From: Alteromonas aestuariivivens | GTDB taxonomy: Bacteria > Pseudomonadota > Gammaproteobacteria > Enterobacterales > Alteromonadaceae | Direction: 5' to 3' | Length of the DNA stretch: 64,000 bases | Assembly: GCF_003367475.1 (NCBI RefSeq) | Contig: NZ_QRHA01000006.1 | Span: 248,001-312,000 of the forward strand | The notes under the pieces: model-generated | Seen by the model: only the letters and a program-made list of their open reading frames with translations | Told to the model about the DNA's origin: nothing | The model's database searches: none | Shown here: one piece after another, positions 8,931 to 17,734 of the stretch | Layout: the number at the start of each line of letters is the position of its first letter | Numbering within the stretch: position 1 is the first letter of the stretch | Made by a program: the position numbers and the translations under genes

Positions 8931-9393
8931 GTGACCCTTCCTTTATTGGTTCTGCTTCTGCGAGCTGACAATCGGCACACAGACCATGAGCTTCGATGGT
9001 TTGCTTGGATACCCGAAACCCTTTCTCTTTGGCTTGTCTGTCCAAGGTTTCTTTCAGACCTTCAGACTGTATTTCAGCCACATCACCACAACTGTCGCAA
9101 ATCAGAAACTGAACCGGATGATGGCATCCAAAGTGATAACAGGCTACAAACGCGTTGGTTGATTCAAGACGATGAATCAATCCAAAATCGAGCAAAAAAT
9201 CCAGTGCCCGATAAACCGTCGCAGGTTTCGCACTGGTTTCTGTCTCCTTGAGCTGATCAAGCAGTTCATAAGCCCCCATTGGGCCGTGTTTACTCAATAA
9301 CAGCTGATAAACTTTTTCTCTCAGCGGGGTAAAACGTACTCCCCGTTGTTCGCAGTAGGCTCTTGCTTTACTGATTAATGTCGTATTATTCAT
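8920..9393 (-). CDS. zur: Zinc uptake regulator Zur (Fur family repressor)
   Basis: The protein from the ATG at 9393 is 157 residues. An N-terminal winged helix (about 10-80: RFTPLREKVYQLL, KPATVYRALDFL) precedes the dimerisation domain. Metal-site residues include YHFGCHHPVQF, CDSC and the C-terminal CADC pair. The two CxxC pairs form the structural zinc site of Zur and Fur proteins, and the KPATVYRALDFL helix resembles Zur more than Fur. A TTG at 9441 could extend the N-terminus by 16 residues. It represses zinc-uptake genes when zinc is plentiful. The end overlaps the cheX-like gene by 11 bases. Confidence 0.85.
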   Translation of the reverse strand: MNNTTLISKARAYCEQRGVRFTPLREKVYQLLLSKHGPMGAYELLDQLKETETSAKPATVYRALDFLLDFGLIHRLESTNAFVACYHFGCHHPVQFLICDSCGDVAEIQSEGLKETLDRQAKEKGFRVSKQTIEAHGLCADCQLAEAEPIKEGSHEG

Positions 9394-9481
9394 ATTTGTA
9401 CTACCAATACGTTTTTTTGGTTTTTTGGACGTATTGTTCAATACTTCTCGGGTAATTGATGCTGCCGCCTGACAACACCGC

Positions 9482-9961
9482 CTAGTCCACCGAAATTACC
9501 GGTGACGACGTCTCTTGTTGTGAATGATACATATGATTAATCAGTTCGTCTTCCAGTTCGAACCTTTCTTCGAGCGTTTCTCCCAATGCCGCCAGATCCT
9601 TGTCGAACGAACTGGCCTGTTCTGCACTGTTCGCCTCAGCGTATTTGTCATTAAACGCCAGAGCTTTGTCGGTTGTGTTAGCCAGCAGAGGGTAAACAGA
9701 CTTTTTCAGTCTTTCACCTTCTTCGTCGTTACTTACCAGAATTTCGTATACTTCAAAATGCCCAGCGGACAAATAATCCATTAACAGTGAACAAAATTCG
9801 TCGATGGTACCGGCATCCGGCAGCGCATTGGAAGCTTGGGAGCCCAGGCCAGCTAACTGACAAAACTGAATCAGCAGATCCTGTCTTTCCTGCAACCAGT
9901 TGTCTATGGTTGAAGATTTGCCGCCCCATCTGCCTTTGACTTTTTCCAGCTGGTTTAACAT
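9482..9961 (-). CDS. rsd: Regulator of sigma D, Rsd/AlgQ family
   Basis: The 159-residue all-helical protein begins MLNQLEKVKGRWGG, and the WLQERQDLLIQFCQL segment typical of Rsd follows. Rsd binds the housekeeping sigma factor in stationary phase; its Pseudomonas relative AlgQ modulates transcription. The ATG at 9961 has an ideal AGGAGG ribosome site 9 bases away, which fixes the start although the frame is open further upstream. It is divergent from nudC, as in E. coli, where rsd, nudC and hemE are neighbours. Confidence 0.88.
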   Translation of the reverse strand: MLNQLEKVKGRWGGKSSTIDNWLQERQDLLIQFCQLAGLGSQASNALPDAGTIDEFCSLLMDYLSAGHFEVYEILVSNDEEGERLKKSVYPLLANTTDKALAFNDKYAEANSAEQASSFDKDLAALGETLEERFELEDELINHMYHSQQETSSPVISVD

Positions 9962-10286
9962 GCTATTTGCCTCCTGCCCTGTAAGCAGAGTATTGCGGTT
10001 GTAATTGTCGTCACAGTGCATCTTTCATGAAAAAAATGTACCTTGCAATTTGCGTATTCAGTGAACGCGCGACGGTTGACCCGATAACTGGCTTTTATAT
10101 CATGCAGTTCGAAGTGGTGAATGCCGGGCACCAAGCAACGAGTATTACAAAACCGTTTACCTTGAACCGTCAGTATAACACTGCGTGAAAGCTGAACAAA
10201 TCAACTCTTTGGGTGAGATGGCTAGGAATTCAGGCTTCAGGCACCGGGCATGCTTTTGGTTTTTAGAGTTGCCTTCTTTTTAACAT
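9962..10286. other. Intergenic region between divergent rsd and nudC
   Basis: The 325 bases must hold promoters for both genes. No reading frame, RNA gene or strong palindrome stands out; there are only AT-rich patches near 10080-10170. Confidence 0.5.
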
Positions 10287-11132
10287 ATGAAGACGGGCAC
10301 AGGTAGATTATTAATGAACATAGTGCATGAAAGTGAATTGGCAGCCGGTGCAGGCGTCTGGTTAATATTTTCGCAGGGACAACTGCTGCTCGAATCCGGT
10401 ACCACCAACCTGCCGAAAAAGCACTGGCATGAATTGCCATTTCTGCATCACTATCGCTCGGATGTGCGGTTACTGAAACCGTTGGTTCAGCAGTCTTCAC
10501 TGCCGCCCTGTTACGTTGTTGATATGGGGCTGGAGACACCCCGGGCTCAAGGCTGGGAGGAAGTTTCACTTCGCACTGCCATTTCAACAGCCGATTCGGA
10601 GCAATTCGAAACCATTGCCAGAGCCTGGCAATACGTTCATTTCCTGCGAACTCATCGGTTTTGCGGCAAGTGCGGCGCTGCTACAACACAGGTGGACTGG
10701 GAAATGGCAGTCCAGTGCCACCAGTGTCAGCATCGTTGTTACCCCAGAATTTCGCCCTGCATTATTGTAGCGATTGTTCGCGGTAACACCATTTTGCTGG
10801 CCAAAGGGGTTCGGCATCAAAGTACAAATATGTATTCCACCCTGGCGGGTTTTGTCGAAAGTGGTGAAAGTCTGGAGCAGGCGGTGCATCGTGAGGTATT
10901 TGAAGAGGTGGGCATTCGCGTCGAAAATCTGCGTTATTTTTCCAGTCAGCCGTGGCCGTTTCCCCATTCATTGATGATGGGGTTCATCGCCGACTATAAG
11001 AGTGGTGAATTGCGTCTGGAAGAAAATGAAATTCTTGATGCCGATTGGTTTGAGTTCGGGGACTTGCCCAATACCCCTCCTAAAGTGTCCATAGCGGGGC
11101 AACTCATAGATGCGGTGATCAACAGGCAATAA
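10287..11132 (+). CDS. nudC: NADH pyrophosphatase NudC (Nudix hydrolase, RNA decapping)
   Basis: The 281-residue enzyme hydrolyses NADH to NMNH and AMP and removes NAD caps from RNA. It has a zinc ribbon with Cys126, Cys129, Cys144 and Cys147, and a complete Nudix box starting at Gly188 (GFVESGESLEQAVHREVFEEVGI pattern with Arg202, Glu203, Glu206 and Glu207). The NudC-specific SQPWPFPHSLMMGF motif follows, all intact. The ATG at 10287 is used here; an ATG at 10314 would shorten it by nine residues. It is divergent from rsd and followed by hemE with a 266-base gap that may encode an antisense RNA. Confidence 0.95.
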   Translation: MKTGTGRLLMNIVHESELAAGAGVWLIFSQGQLLLESGTTNLPKKHWHELPFLHHYRSDVRLLKPLVQQSSLPPCYVVDMGLETPRAQGWEEVSLRTAISTADSEQFETIARAWQYVHFLRTHRFCGKCGAATTQVDWEMAVQCHQCQHRCYPRISPCIIVAIVRGNTILLAKGVRHQSTNMYSTLAGFVESGESLEQAVHREVFEEVGIRVENLRYFSSQPWPFPHSLMMGFIADYKSGELRLEENEILDADWFEFGDLPNTPPKVSIAGQLIDAVINRQ

Positions 11133-11240
11133 AAAACCCTGCAAAAGCAGGGTTCGGAATGGTTAGCGTACGGTCCCATTTGGCGGGCTTCTTATTCGTT
11201 TCGTATCTATTATTAACAAAGCCCGGTAAATTGTGCAAGT
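11131..11240 (-). ncRNA. Candidate small RNA, antisense strand of the nudC-hemE gap
   Basis: On the minus strand a perfect intrinsic terminator (stem AACCCTGC/GCAGGGTT, loop TTTT, then a six-T run at 11136-11131) lies where no minus-strand protein gene exists. Upstream on the same strand is an extended -10 (TGG-TATGAT, 11247-11252), and transcription would start near 11240. The predicted RNA of about 110 nucleotides has a 7-bp stem (11225-11219 with 11190-11184). That stem closes an A/U-rich 28-base loop, followed by the terminator, a layout typical of Hfq-binding RNAs. No -35 is evident and no known family is recognised. Confidence 0.4.
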
Positions 11241-11350
11241 ATAAATATCATACCATAGTATTAAATTTAAGACGGAATATCGCTCAGGGTCAGCACCAAT
11301 GTATTGTCGCTGTAGGGAGAGTATTGTTCATCAACACGTCAGCGCTTTCC

Positions 11351-11359
11351 TGCTATACT
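11351..11359 (+). promoter_or_regulatory. Extended -10 promoter element of hemE
   Basis: TGC-TATACT is an extended -10 element 40 bases before the hemE ATG. The same nonamer precedes the phnA gene at 37091. Confidence 0.45.
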
Positions 11360-11398
11360 CGCGGCCAATTTCTGGAATTGTGATTTTAAGAGGAATTT

Positions 11399-12490
11399 AT
11401 GTCCGAAAAGCCTGACAGCGCTCAACGACCGGCGCTGAAGAATGACCGCTATCTGAGAGCCTTGTTAAAGCAGCCAGTGGATGTTACCCCTGTGTGGATG
11501 ATGCGTCAGGCCGGGCGTTATTTGCCGGAGTACAAAGCAACCCGCGCCGAGGCGGGTGACTTTATGTCGCTGTGTAAGAATGCAGAACTGGCATGTGAGG
11601 TGACATTACAACCGTTGCGTCGTTTTCCGCTAGACGCCGCCATTCTGTTTTCTGACATTTTGACCATACCAGACGCCATGGGGCTCGGGCTCTATTTTGA
11701 GACCGGAGAAGGCCCCCGCTTTGAGCGTCCGATTCAGTCTGCTGCAGACGTTGCCAAAATTGGGCTTCCCGATCCGGAAGGGGAGTTGCAGTATGTGATG
11801 AATGCAGTTCGCACCATTCGCCGCGAATTAAAAGGTGAAGTTCCGCTAATCGGATTTTCTGGTAGCCCCTGGACCCTGGCAACCTACATGGTGGAAGGTG
11901 GTTCGAGCAAGGCATTCACCAAAATCAAGAAAATGGCATTTTCTGAACCGCAGATATTGCACGCTCTGCTGGCTAAGCTGGCTGATTCGGTTACCGAGTA
12001 TCTTAATGCGCAGATTGACGCCGGTGCCCAGTCGGTAATGGTGTTCGATACCTGGGGTGGTGTGTTGTCACCCAGAGACTATCGCGAGTTTTCGCTTCAA
12101 TACATGGCGCGAATTGTTGATGGGCTAAAACGTGAAAGCGAAGGGCGTAAAGTGCCAGTCACGCTGTTTACCAAAAATGGTGGCATGTGGCTGGAATCTA
12201 TCGCCGCCACCGGTTGCGATGCGGTTGGGCTGGACTGGACCATAGACATTGCTGACGCGAGAGCAAGAATAGGTGACAAAGTTGCATTACAGGGTAATAT
12301 GGATCCGTCCATGCTGTATGCTCCTCCGGCCAGAATTGAAAAGGAAGTGGCCGATATTCTCGCCGGCTTCGGTTCCGGGAGCGGACATGTGTTTAATCTG
12401 GGGCATGGTATACATCTGGATGTTCCCCCGGAGCACGCTGGCGTCTTTGTAGACGCAGTTCATCGACTCAGCCAGCCTTATCATCAATAA
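11399..12490 (+). CDS. hemE: Uroporphyrinogen decarboxylase HemE
   Basis: The 363-residue enzyme removes four carboxyls from uroporphyrinogen III to give coproporphyrinogen III in haem synthesis. The N-terminal signature [15 protein letters not shown] with its active-site arginine is present, as are the [10 protein letters not shown] loop containing the key aspartate and the FNLGHGI segment near the end. The start ATG has a GAGGAA ribosome site. A small membrane-anchored unknown follows within 20 bases and may be cotranscribed. A second haem gene, hemH, lies about 14 kb away. Confidence 0.97.
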   Translation: MSEKPDSAQRPALKNDRYLRALLKQPVDVTPVWMMRQAGRYLPEYKATRAEAGDFMSLCKNAELACEVTLQPLRRFPLDAAILFSDILTIPDAMGLGLYFETGEGPRFERPIQSAADVAKIGLPDPEGELQYVMNAVRTIRRELKGEVPLIGFSGSPWTLATYMVEGGSSKAFTKIKKMAFSEPQILHALLAKLADSVTEYLNAQIDAGAQSVMVFDTWGGVLSPRDYREFSLQYMARIVDGLKRESEGRKVPVTLFTKNGGMWLESIAATGCDAVGLDWTIDIADARARIGDKVALQGNMDPSMLYAPPARIEKEVADILAGFGSGSGHVFNLGHGIHLDVPPEHAGVFVDAVHRLSQPYHQ

Positions 12491-12511
12491 AACAACAAGA
12501 GAGTACTTGTG

Positions 12512-13153
12512 ATGAAAACGTGGACCCTGCTTCCGCTGGTGGTCTTCATTGCCATCGCGGGGTACCAGTATGGCTACTACCACGCCAAACTGGAACTCAG
12601 TGAAGCAGACAAGAAAAGGATTTCCATCGTCGTCGATGATTCCTCCCTTTCGGGCATGACTTCCCAAAGGAAGGAGTTTGGTGTTCAGGCAGCCGAATTA
12701 CCCGCACAACTGAGTGCCTTGGAAGTTGATGGCAGGGTTGAGGCGTCTGCATCATCGGCAAGCCCCACTGAAGCTGGGATAGTATCAGAACGGGCTTTGC
12801 AAATTGCCGGCGAACGATCGGCGGAACCCGTATCCGACAGTGAGAACTCCGATGGCACGGAAACCGGCACGAATGACAATGAGCAGGATTTGGCGGCAGC
12901 CACTCAGCTTTTAGATTTCCTGCAGCTGCACCCCGAAGCGGAGCACTGGAATTTACACTCTGTGAAGTGTGAGGCCGGTGAATGTCAGCTTATCGGGGAG
13001 TTTCAGGGGCCTCCTGAGACGTTTATGTCAGTGCTCAGGGAAATGCAGTTACAATCGTGGTGGAGATATGCGGGAGCTTCTAGCAACACCACGGCTTCGG
13101 GTGCAACTACTCATTTCGTGCTGAGTCTGACTCAGTCGCGAGTTCACTCCTGA
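12512..13153 (+). CDS. Uncharacterised membrane-anchored protein
   Basis: The function is not recognised. The 213-residue protein has an N-terminal hydrophobic segment (LLPLVVFIAIAGYQYGYY) that could be an uncleaved anchor. A low-complexity serine/glutamate/threonine-rich stretch (about 60-125) follows, then a small C-terminal domain (about 130-210) with a CEAGEC cysteine pair and several tryptophans. The layout suggests a periplasmic domain on a flexible stalk. It follows hemE by about 20 bases and is convergent with queG, whose end is 11 bases away. A GTG three bases upstream is an alternative start. Confidence 0.6.
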   Translation: MKTWTLLPLVVFIAIAGYQYGYYHAKLELSEADKKRISIVVDDSSLSGMTSQRKEFGVQAAELPAQLSALEVDGRVEASASSASPTEAGIVSERALQIAGERSAEPVSDSENSDGTETGTNDNEQDLAAATQLLDFLQLHPEAEHWNLHSVKCEAGECQLIGEFQGPPETFMSVLREMQLQSWWRYAGASSNTTASGATTHFVLSLTQSRVHS

Positions 13154-13164
13154 GTAGCTACCGT

Positions 13165-14310
13165 TTATGCATCGCGGGGCAGCCCTTTTTGAACTGCTCG
13201 CACCAGCCTTTGGGTCTGTCGGTTTGGCACAGGTGACCGATTTTCATATTTCTTCATTTGTTGCGCTATCGCCCAGTCGATGTGTGTTTGCACCAACTCA
13301 GGGGCCTCACTTCGGCGCTCTTTGAGCAGGAAAATAATTTCTTCGCTGTATTCGGCGTTGCCCATTGCCACAGTCAGGTTGCGCTGCCATTTTACAAAGC
13401 CAATTCGGCGGATGGGGGAGCCTTGCGTGTTGTGCAGAAAATCCTCTTCAGTCCAACGGAACAGGTCTGTAAGTGATTGACCATGAAGGGCCTTTCGAGG
13501 ATGAAAATCCGGTTCTTCCGACAAATTGGCGTAGCGGTTCCAGGGGCATATCAACTGGCAATCGTCACACCCATAGATGCGGTTTCCCATCGCGGACCGC
13601 AATTCTTCTGGTATCACACCGTCGTATTCAATGGTCAGGTAGGAAATGCACCTCCTTGCATCGACTTTGTATGGCGCAACAATTGCCTGGGTCGGGCAGA
13701 TAGTCAGGCAGGCAGTGCAACTTCCGCACCCTTCCTCAACCGGGTTGTCGACCGGTAAAGGCAAATTGACAAACAGTTCGCCGAGAAAAAACCAGGATCC
13801 GGCTTGCCGGTTTATCGTCAGGGTATGCTTGCCTGTCCAGCCGAGCCCGGCCTTTTGTGCAATAGCGTGTTCCAGGACCGGAGCAGAATCTACAAACGGG
13901 CGGTATTGGGTTTGCTGCAGGGATTGGGTGATTTTCTCTCCCAGTTGCTTGAGCCTGTTGCGAAGCACCTTGTGATAATCCCTTCCCAGGGCGTATCGGG
14001 AAATGTAAGCCGTTTGCGCGCTGCTCAGATGCTTCGCGAAAGAGGCATCCGGCGGTAGGTAGTCCATTCGCACGCTGATCACTCTGACGGTGCCAGGTAC
14101 CAATTCTGCCGGGCGGGCCCGCTTGCTGCCATGCGAAGCCATGTAATGCATTTGGCCGTGATAGCCTTCAGCTAGCCAGTTATTGAGGTGGTGCTCATGT
14201 TGGCTCAGGTCAATGTCGCTGATACCAACCTGCTGAAAACCTAGCGCCTGCCCCCAAGCCTTGATATCTTTTACCAGCCGGTTTAAATCAATGGAATCAA
14301 TCGTGGACAT
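13165..14310 (-). CDS. queG: Epoxyqueuosine reductase QueG
   Basis: This 381-residue enzyme performs the last step of queuosine tRNA modification, reducing epoxyqueuosine with cobalamin and two 4Fe-4S clusters. A ferredoxin-like CGSCTACLTICP motif is followed by CDDCQLICPWN, together supplying the cysteines for both clusters. The N-terminal GISDIDLSQHE region and the SAPVLEHAIAQKAGLGW cobalamin-domain segment are intact. The ATG at 14310 is chosen; a TTG at 14331 would overlap the divergent nnr start. The divergent start codons lie only six bases apart, so the two promoters must lie inside each other's coding sequence. Confidence 0.94.
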   Translation of the reverse strand: MSTIDSIDLNRLVKDIKAWGQALGFQQVGISDIDLSQHEHHLNNWLAEGYHGQMHYMASHGSKRARPAELVPGTVRVISVRMDYLPPDASFAKHLSSAQTAYISRYALGRDYHKVLRNRLKQLGEKITQSLQQTQYRPFVDSAPVLEHAIAQKAGLGWTGKHTLTINRQAGSWFFLGELFVNLPLPVDNPVEEGCGSCTACLTICPTQAIVAPYKVDARRCISYLTIEYDGVIPEELRSAMGNRIYGCDDCQLICPWNRYANLSEEPDFHPRKALHGQSLTDLFRWTEEDFLHNTQGSPIRRIGFVKWQRNLTVAMGNAEYSEEIIFLLKERRSEAPELVQTHIDWAIAQQMKKYENRSPVPNRQTQRLVRAVQKGLPRDA

Positions 14311-14316
14311 GCGCTT

Positions 14317-15816
14317 ATGCTGAAAACTCAAATCACCACAAGCTTACCATACAAACTCTACCGCGCCGATCAGGTTCGAGAAAATGAAGCCCCTGCGGCC
14401 AGCCAGCACGATTGTGGCATGTTCACCCTGATGCAACGCGCAGGCCAGGCGGTGTTTCATCAGTGCCAGTTACTGTTGCCTAATTCCGATGTTTATCTGA
14501 TCCTCGTGGGTCAGGGGAATAACGCCGGTGACGGTTACATTACGGCATTGCAGGCAAAATCTGCCGGCAAGCAGGTGTTTGTTTGCGCAGTGCAGCCGGA
14601 ACGTGACTTGCTGGGCGATGCCGGGCGTGCCCAGCAACTTTGGATCAATGCAGGAGGCAAAGTTGAAGCTTTCAGCACAGAAATATTGAATCGGGCTGAT
14701 TTGGTGGTCGATGCCCTGCTTGGAACCGGCATCAACAGTTATATACGCAACGAATTTGCGTCTGTAATAGACGCTGTGAACGCCAGTAACGTTCCTGTTG
14801 TCAGTGTGGATGTTCCCTCTGGCCTCGATGCCAATACCGGCCAGTCAATGGGGCGGTGTATTGAAGCGGATGTCACGGTGACGTTTGTCGGCATTAAACC
14901 CGGTCTCACCACCGGAGCGGGCAAGCAGTCCTGCGGCACACTGGTGTTTGATGACTTGGGAATTGGAAAAGCATTCATGAACCTGGCCCGACCCTGCGGC
15001 ACATTGCTGGACATCAGTCAGTTTAAGGGGCTTGGGCCAAGAGAAGTACACAGTCATAAAGGCACCTATGGCCGGTTACTGTGTGTTGGCGGAAACCGTG
15101 GCACCGCAGGCGCAATCCGGCTGGCCGGTGAGGCCGCATTGCGCAGTGGCGCGGGTATGGTCAAAATATATGCGCACGAATTATCTTTAATCCAGGTGAG
15201 TGCAGGTCGGCCCGAACTGATGGTGACCAACTCCGGCCTTGAGGACGCGCTGAAATGGGCGACTTGTGTGGTGATAGGCCCTGGACTGGGACAGGACGAG
15301 TGGGCGGAAGAGGCATTCTCTACCACGCTTAAGCATTGCCAGGCTCATTCCAAACCGGTGGTTATCGATGCTGACGCGTTAAACCTGCTCAATAAACAGT
15401 CGGTAGCCTACACGATATCTGATTGCATATTGACCCCTCATGCCGGAGAAGCGTCCAGGCTGCTTGGCGTTACCGTTGATGATGTGGAGGCGGAACGATT
15501 TAATTATGCCAGGCAATGTGCACAAAGATACCATGCAACCTGTATTCTGAAAGGTGCCGGAACCATCATAGACAACGAAACCCATACATGGGTTTGTCGC
15601 CATGGTAACCCCGGCATGGCGACGGCCGGCAGCGGTGACGTGCTTAGTGGTATTTTAGGAGCATTGCTGGCACAGGGCCTGAGTATTGATATGGCTGCCA
15701 AATATGGAGTAACCCTGCACGGCAAGGCAGGTGACAATATTGCAGAGAAATTTGGTCAGCGTGGTATGATCGCCAGCGATTTATTCGATGCTGTAAGAGC
15801 GTTGATAAATCAGTGA
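14317..15816 (+). CDS. nnr: Bifunctional NAD(P)H-hydrate epimerase / ADP-dependent dehydratase
   Basis: The 499-residue fusion enzyme repairs hydrated NAD(P)H. The N-terminal YjeF epimerase domain (about 1-225) shows [10 protein letters not shown] and DALLGTGI. The C-terminal dehydratase domain (about 235-495) shows [50 protein letters not shown] and the nucleotide loop [16 protein letters not shown]. Both active regions are complete. It is divergent from queG and leads into tsaE-amiB-mutL-miaA-hfq, the order known from E. coli. Confidence 0.95.
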   Translation: MLKTQITTSLPYKLYRADQVRENEAPAASQHDCGMFTLMQRAGQAVFHQCQLLLPNSDVYLILVGQGNNAGDGYITALQAKSAGKQVFVCAVQPERDLLGDAGRAQQLWINAGGKVEAFSTEILNRADLVVDALLGTGINSYIRNEFASVIDAVNASNVPVVSVDVPSGLDANTGQSMGRCIEADVTVTFVGIKPGLTTGAGKQSCGTLVFDDLGIGKAFMNLARPCGTLLDISQFKGLGPREVHSHKGTYGRLLCVGGNRGTAGAIRLAGEAALRSGAGMVKIYAHELSLIQVSAGRPELMVTNSGLEDALKWATCVVIGPGLGQDEWAEEAFSTTLKHCQAHSKPVVIDADALNLLNKQSVAYTISDCILTPHAGEASRLLGVTVDDVEAERFNYARQCAQRYHATCILKGAGTIIDNETHTWVCRHGNPGMATAGSGDVLSGILGALLAQGLSIDMAAKYGVTLHGKAGDNIAEKFGQRGMIASDLFDAVRALINQ

Positions 15817-15856
15817 GCAGGCGTTTAGCCATCGTGTTTTGAGAATCAGGTTGACT

Positions 15857-16339
15857 ATGTCTTTGTTGCAAAAACAGTTTGAGGCAGCCAGCACCGAGGA
15901 TACCCGGGCTCTGGCTGAAGCGCTTGGCGCCGCAGTACAGAAGATGCTGCCGACATCGCTGGTGTTTTTTCTGGAAGGGGACCTTGGGGCCGGAAAAACC
16001 ACTTTCAGCCGCTACTTTATTCAGTCCCTAGGCCATGCGGGGAGTGTGAAAAGTCCTACCTACACACTGGTTGAACCGTATGAGTTGGGCCACATTTCGG
16101 TGTACCATTTTGACTTGTACCGATTGTCTGATCCTGAGGAGTTGGAATTCATGGGAGTGAGGGATTACTTTCGGGAAAACGCCCTGTGTCTGGTGGAATG
16201 GCCGCAAAAGGGCTTTGAAAACTTGGAATCTGCCGATTTAGTGATTAGTATAAGTTCAATAGGTGAAGGACGTCATTTTGAGCTGCAGGCCCGTAGCACG
16301 CAAGGTGAGCGTTTACTGGAGCTATGCAAGCAGGTGTAA
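15857..16339 (+). CDS. tsaE: tRNA threonylcarbamoyladenosine biosynthesis ATPase TsaE
   Basis: The 160-residue P-loop ATPase works with TsaB, TsaC and TsaD to make the t6A modification next to tRNA anticodons. Walker A is [15 protein letters not shown] (near residue 40), followed by the [10 protein letters not shown] switch-like region, HFDLYRL and LVEWPQKG. The ATG at 15857 sits 4 bases after an AGGTTG stretch and gives the family's length; a TTG at 15839 is less likely. It lies 40 bases downstream of nnr and 45 upstream of amiB. Confidence 0.94.
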   Translation: MSLLQKQFEAASTEDTRALAEALGAAVQKMLPTSLVFFLEGDLGAGKTTFSRYFIQSLGHAGSVKSPTYTLVEPYELGHISVYHFDLYRLSDPEELEFMGVRDYFRENALCLVEWPQKGFENLESADLVISISSIGEGRHFELQARSTQGERLLELCKQV

Positions 16340-16384
16340 CTTTACCCTCTCAGCCTGCAACACCCAAACAATGAAAGGCGAAGT

Positions 16385-17704
16385 ATGCTGCGCTTAATTC
16401 CATTCATAATGTCTCTGTGGTTACTGGCAGGCTATGCGCTGGCCAGTCAGAACACCATTGAAGGTCTGCGTATCTGGCCCTCTCCAAACAATACCCGGGT
16501 GGTACTGGACCTCGCACAGGCACCAGAATTCAGCTATTTCACACTGACCAATCCCTATCGCTTGGTGATCGACCTTGCTGCTACCGATGACAGCCGGGAT
16601 TTGAGTTCGGTGGAAACTGCCGGGGATTTGATTCGTACCGTGCGTTATTCCACTCCAAAGAACTCAAATTCCGCGCGGGTTGTCATTGATTTGGCCCGCA
16701 ATGCTAAACCCAATTTGTTTGCCATGACGCCTACGGCGCCCTATGGACACCGGCTGGTTATTGATTTGGCGGATTCACAATCCAGTGCATCGCCGGTGGT
16801 TATTGACAGTGCCAGTAACAACCGCGATCGCGATATTATTATCGCTATTGACGCCGGCCATGGTGGGGAGGACCCAGGTTCAATTGGACCGGCTGGTACC
16901 TACGAAAAACACATCACGCTGAGTATTGCCAAAAAACTGGAATCCATGATCAATGGGGAACGGGGAATGCGTGCGGTGATGACCCGTACCGGTGATTATT
17001 ACATTTCACCGAACAAGCGTCCGGAACTGGCCCGGCAGAAGAAAGCGGACTTACTGGTTTCGCTGCATGCCGACGCGTTTACCCAGCCAGAACCCCGAGG
17101 TGCGTCTGTATGGGTACTGTCAATGCGACGGGCTGACAACGAATTGGGGCGCTGGATGGAACGTTCAGAACGTCATTCCGAATTGCTGGGCGGAGCCGCA
17201 GAAGTGATCACCGATAAAGCCAGTGAGCGTTACCTGACAGAGACCATTCTCGGATTGTCTATGGATCACTCAATGGCGACCAGCTACGATTTGAGTAACA
17301 AAGTGATTCAGGAAATGAAAAAGGTCACCCGTATGCACAAGCGTACACCGCAGGCTGCCAGTCTGGCGGTGCTGACTTCGCCGGATATCCCTTCTATTCT
17401 TGTTGAAGTGGGATTCATTTCCAACCCTCAGGAAGAGAAAAACCTTAATTGGGCCGAATACCGCGATCGCCTGGCGAAATCGGTATTTGTTGCGACCAAG
17501 CGATATTTCCAGGACGTTCCTCCGGATGGCACTTTATGGGCATCACTCAAAGAGCGAAACCGTACTCACCGGGTTCGCAGTGGTGAATCACTGTCATTGC
17601 TGGCACAGCGGTATAATGTGAAGGTCAGCAGCATCAAGGAAGCCAACAACCTGAACAGCGATGTGGTAAGGATTGGACAGGTCCTGACCATCCCCAGTAC
17701 CTGA
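16385..17704 (+). CDS. amiB: N-acetylmuramoyl-L-alanine amidase, AmiB/AmiC type with AMIN and LysM domains
   Basis: The 439-residue periplasmic amidase cuts septal peptidoglycan for daughter-cell separation. A signal peptide (about 1-20, ..GYALA) is followed by an AMIN targeting domain (about 25-125). The zinc amidase_3 domain (about 152-375) has DAGHGGEDPG, a SLHADAF histidine and a late EVGFISN glutamate. One C-terminal LysM domain (about 395-438) begins HRVRSGESLSLLA. Position between tsaE and mutL is the amiB position in enteric bacteria. Activation by an EnvC/NlpD-type partner is expected from the family. Confidence 0.93.
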   Translation: MLRLIPFIMSLWLLAGYALASQNTIEGLRIWPSPNNTRVVLDLAQAPEFSYFTLTNPYRLVIDLAATDDSRDLSSVETAGDLIRTVRYSTPKNSNSARVVIDLARNAKPNLFAMTPTAPYGHRLVIDLADSQSSASPVVIDSASNNRDRDIIIAIDAGHGGEDPGSIGPAGTYEKHITLSIAKKLESMINGERGMRAVMTRTGDYYISPNKRPELARQKKADLLVSLHADAFTQPEPRGASVWVLSMRRADNELGRWMERSERHSELLGGAAEVITDKASERYLTETILGLSMDHSMATSYDLSNKVIQEMKKVTRMHKRTPQAASLAVLTSPDIPSILVEVGFISNPQEEKNLNWAEYRDRLAKSVFVATKRYFQDVPPDGTLWASLKERNRTHRVRSGESLSLLAQRYNVKVSSIKEANNLNSDVVRIGQVLTIPST

Positions 17705-17734
17705 CGTCATCCCCGAAAAGAGCGGAATAATTCA

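Noticed and set aside
11135..11154. Hairpin after nudC as a nudC terminator
   Set aside because: In the plus direction no T-run follows; the T-run is only on the minus strand, so it is better read as the end of a minus-strand RNA.
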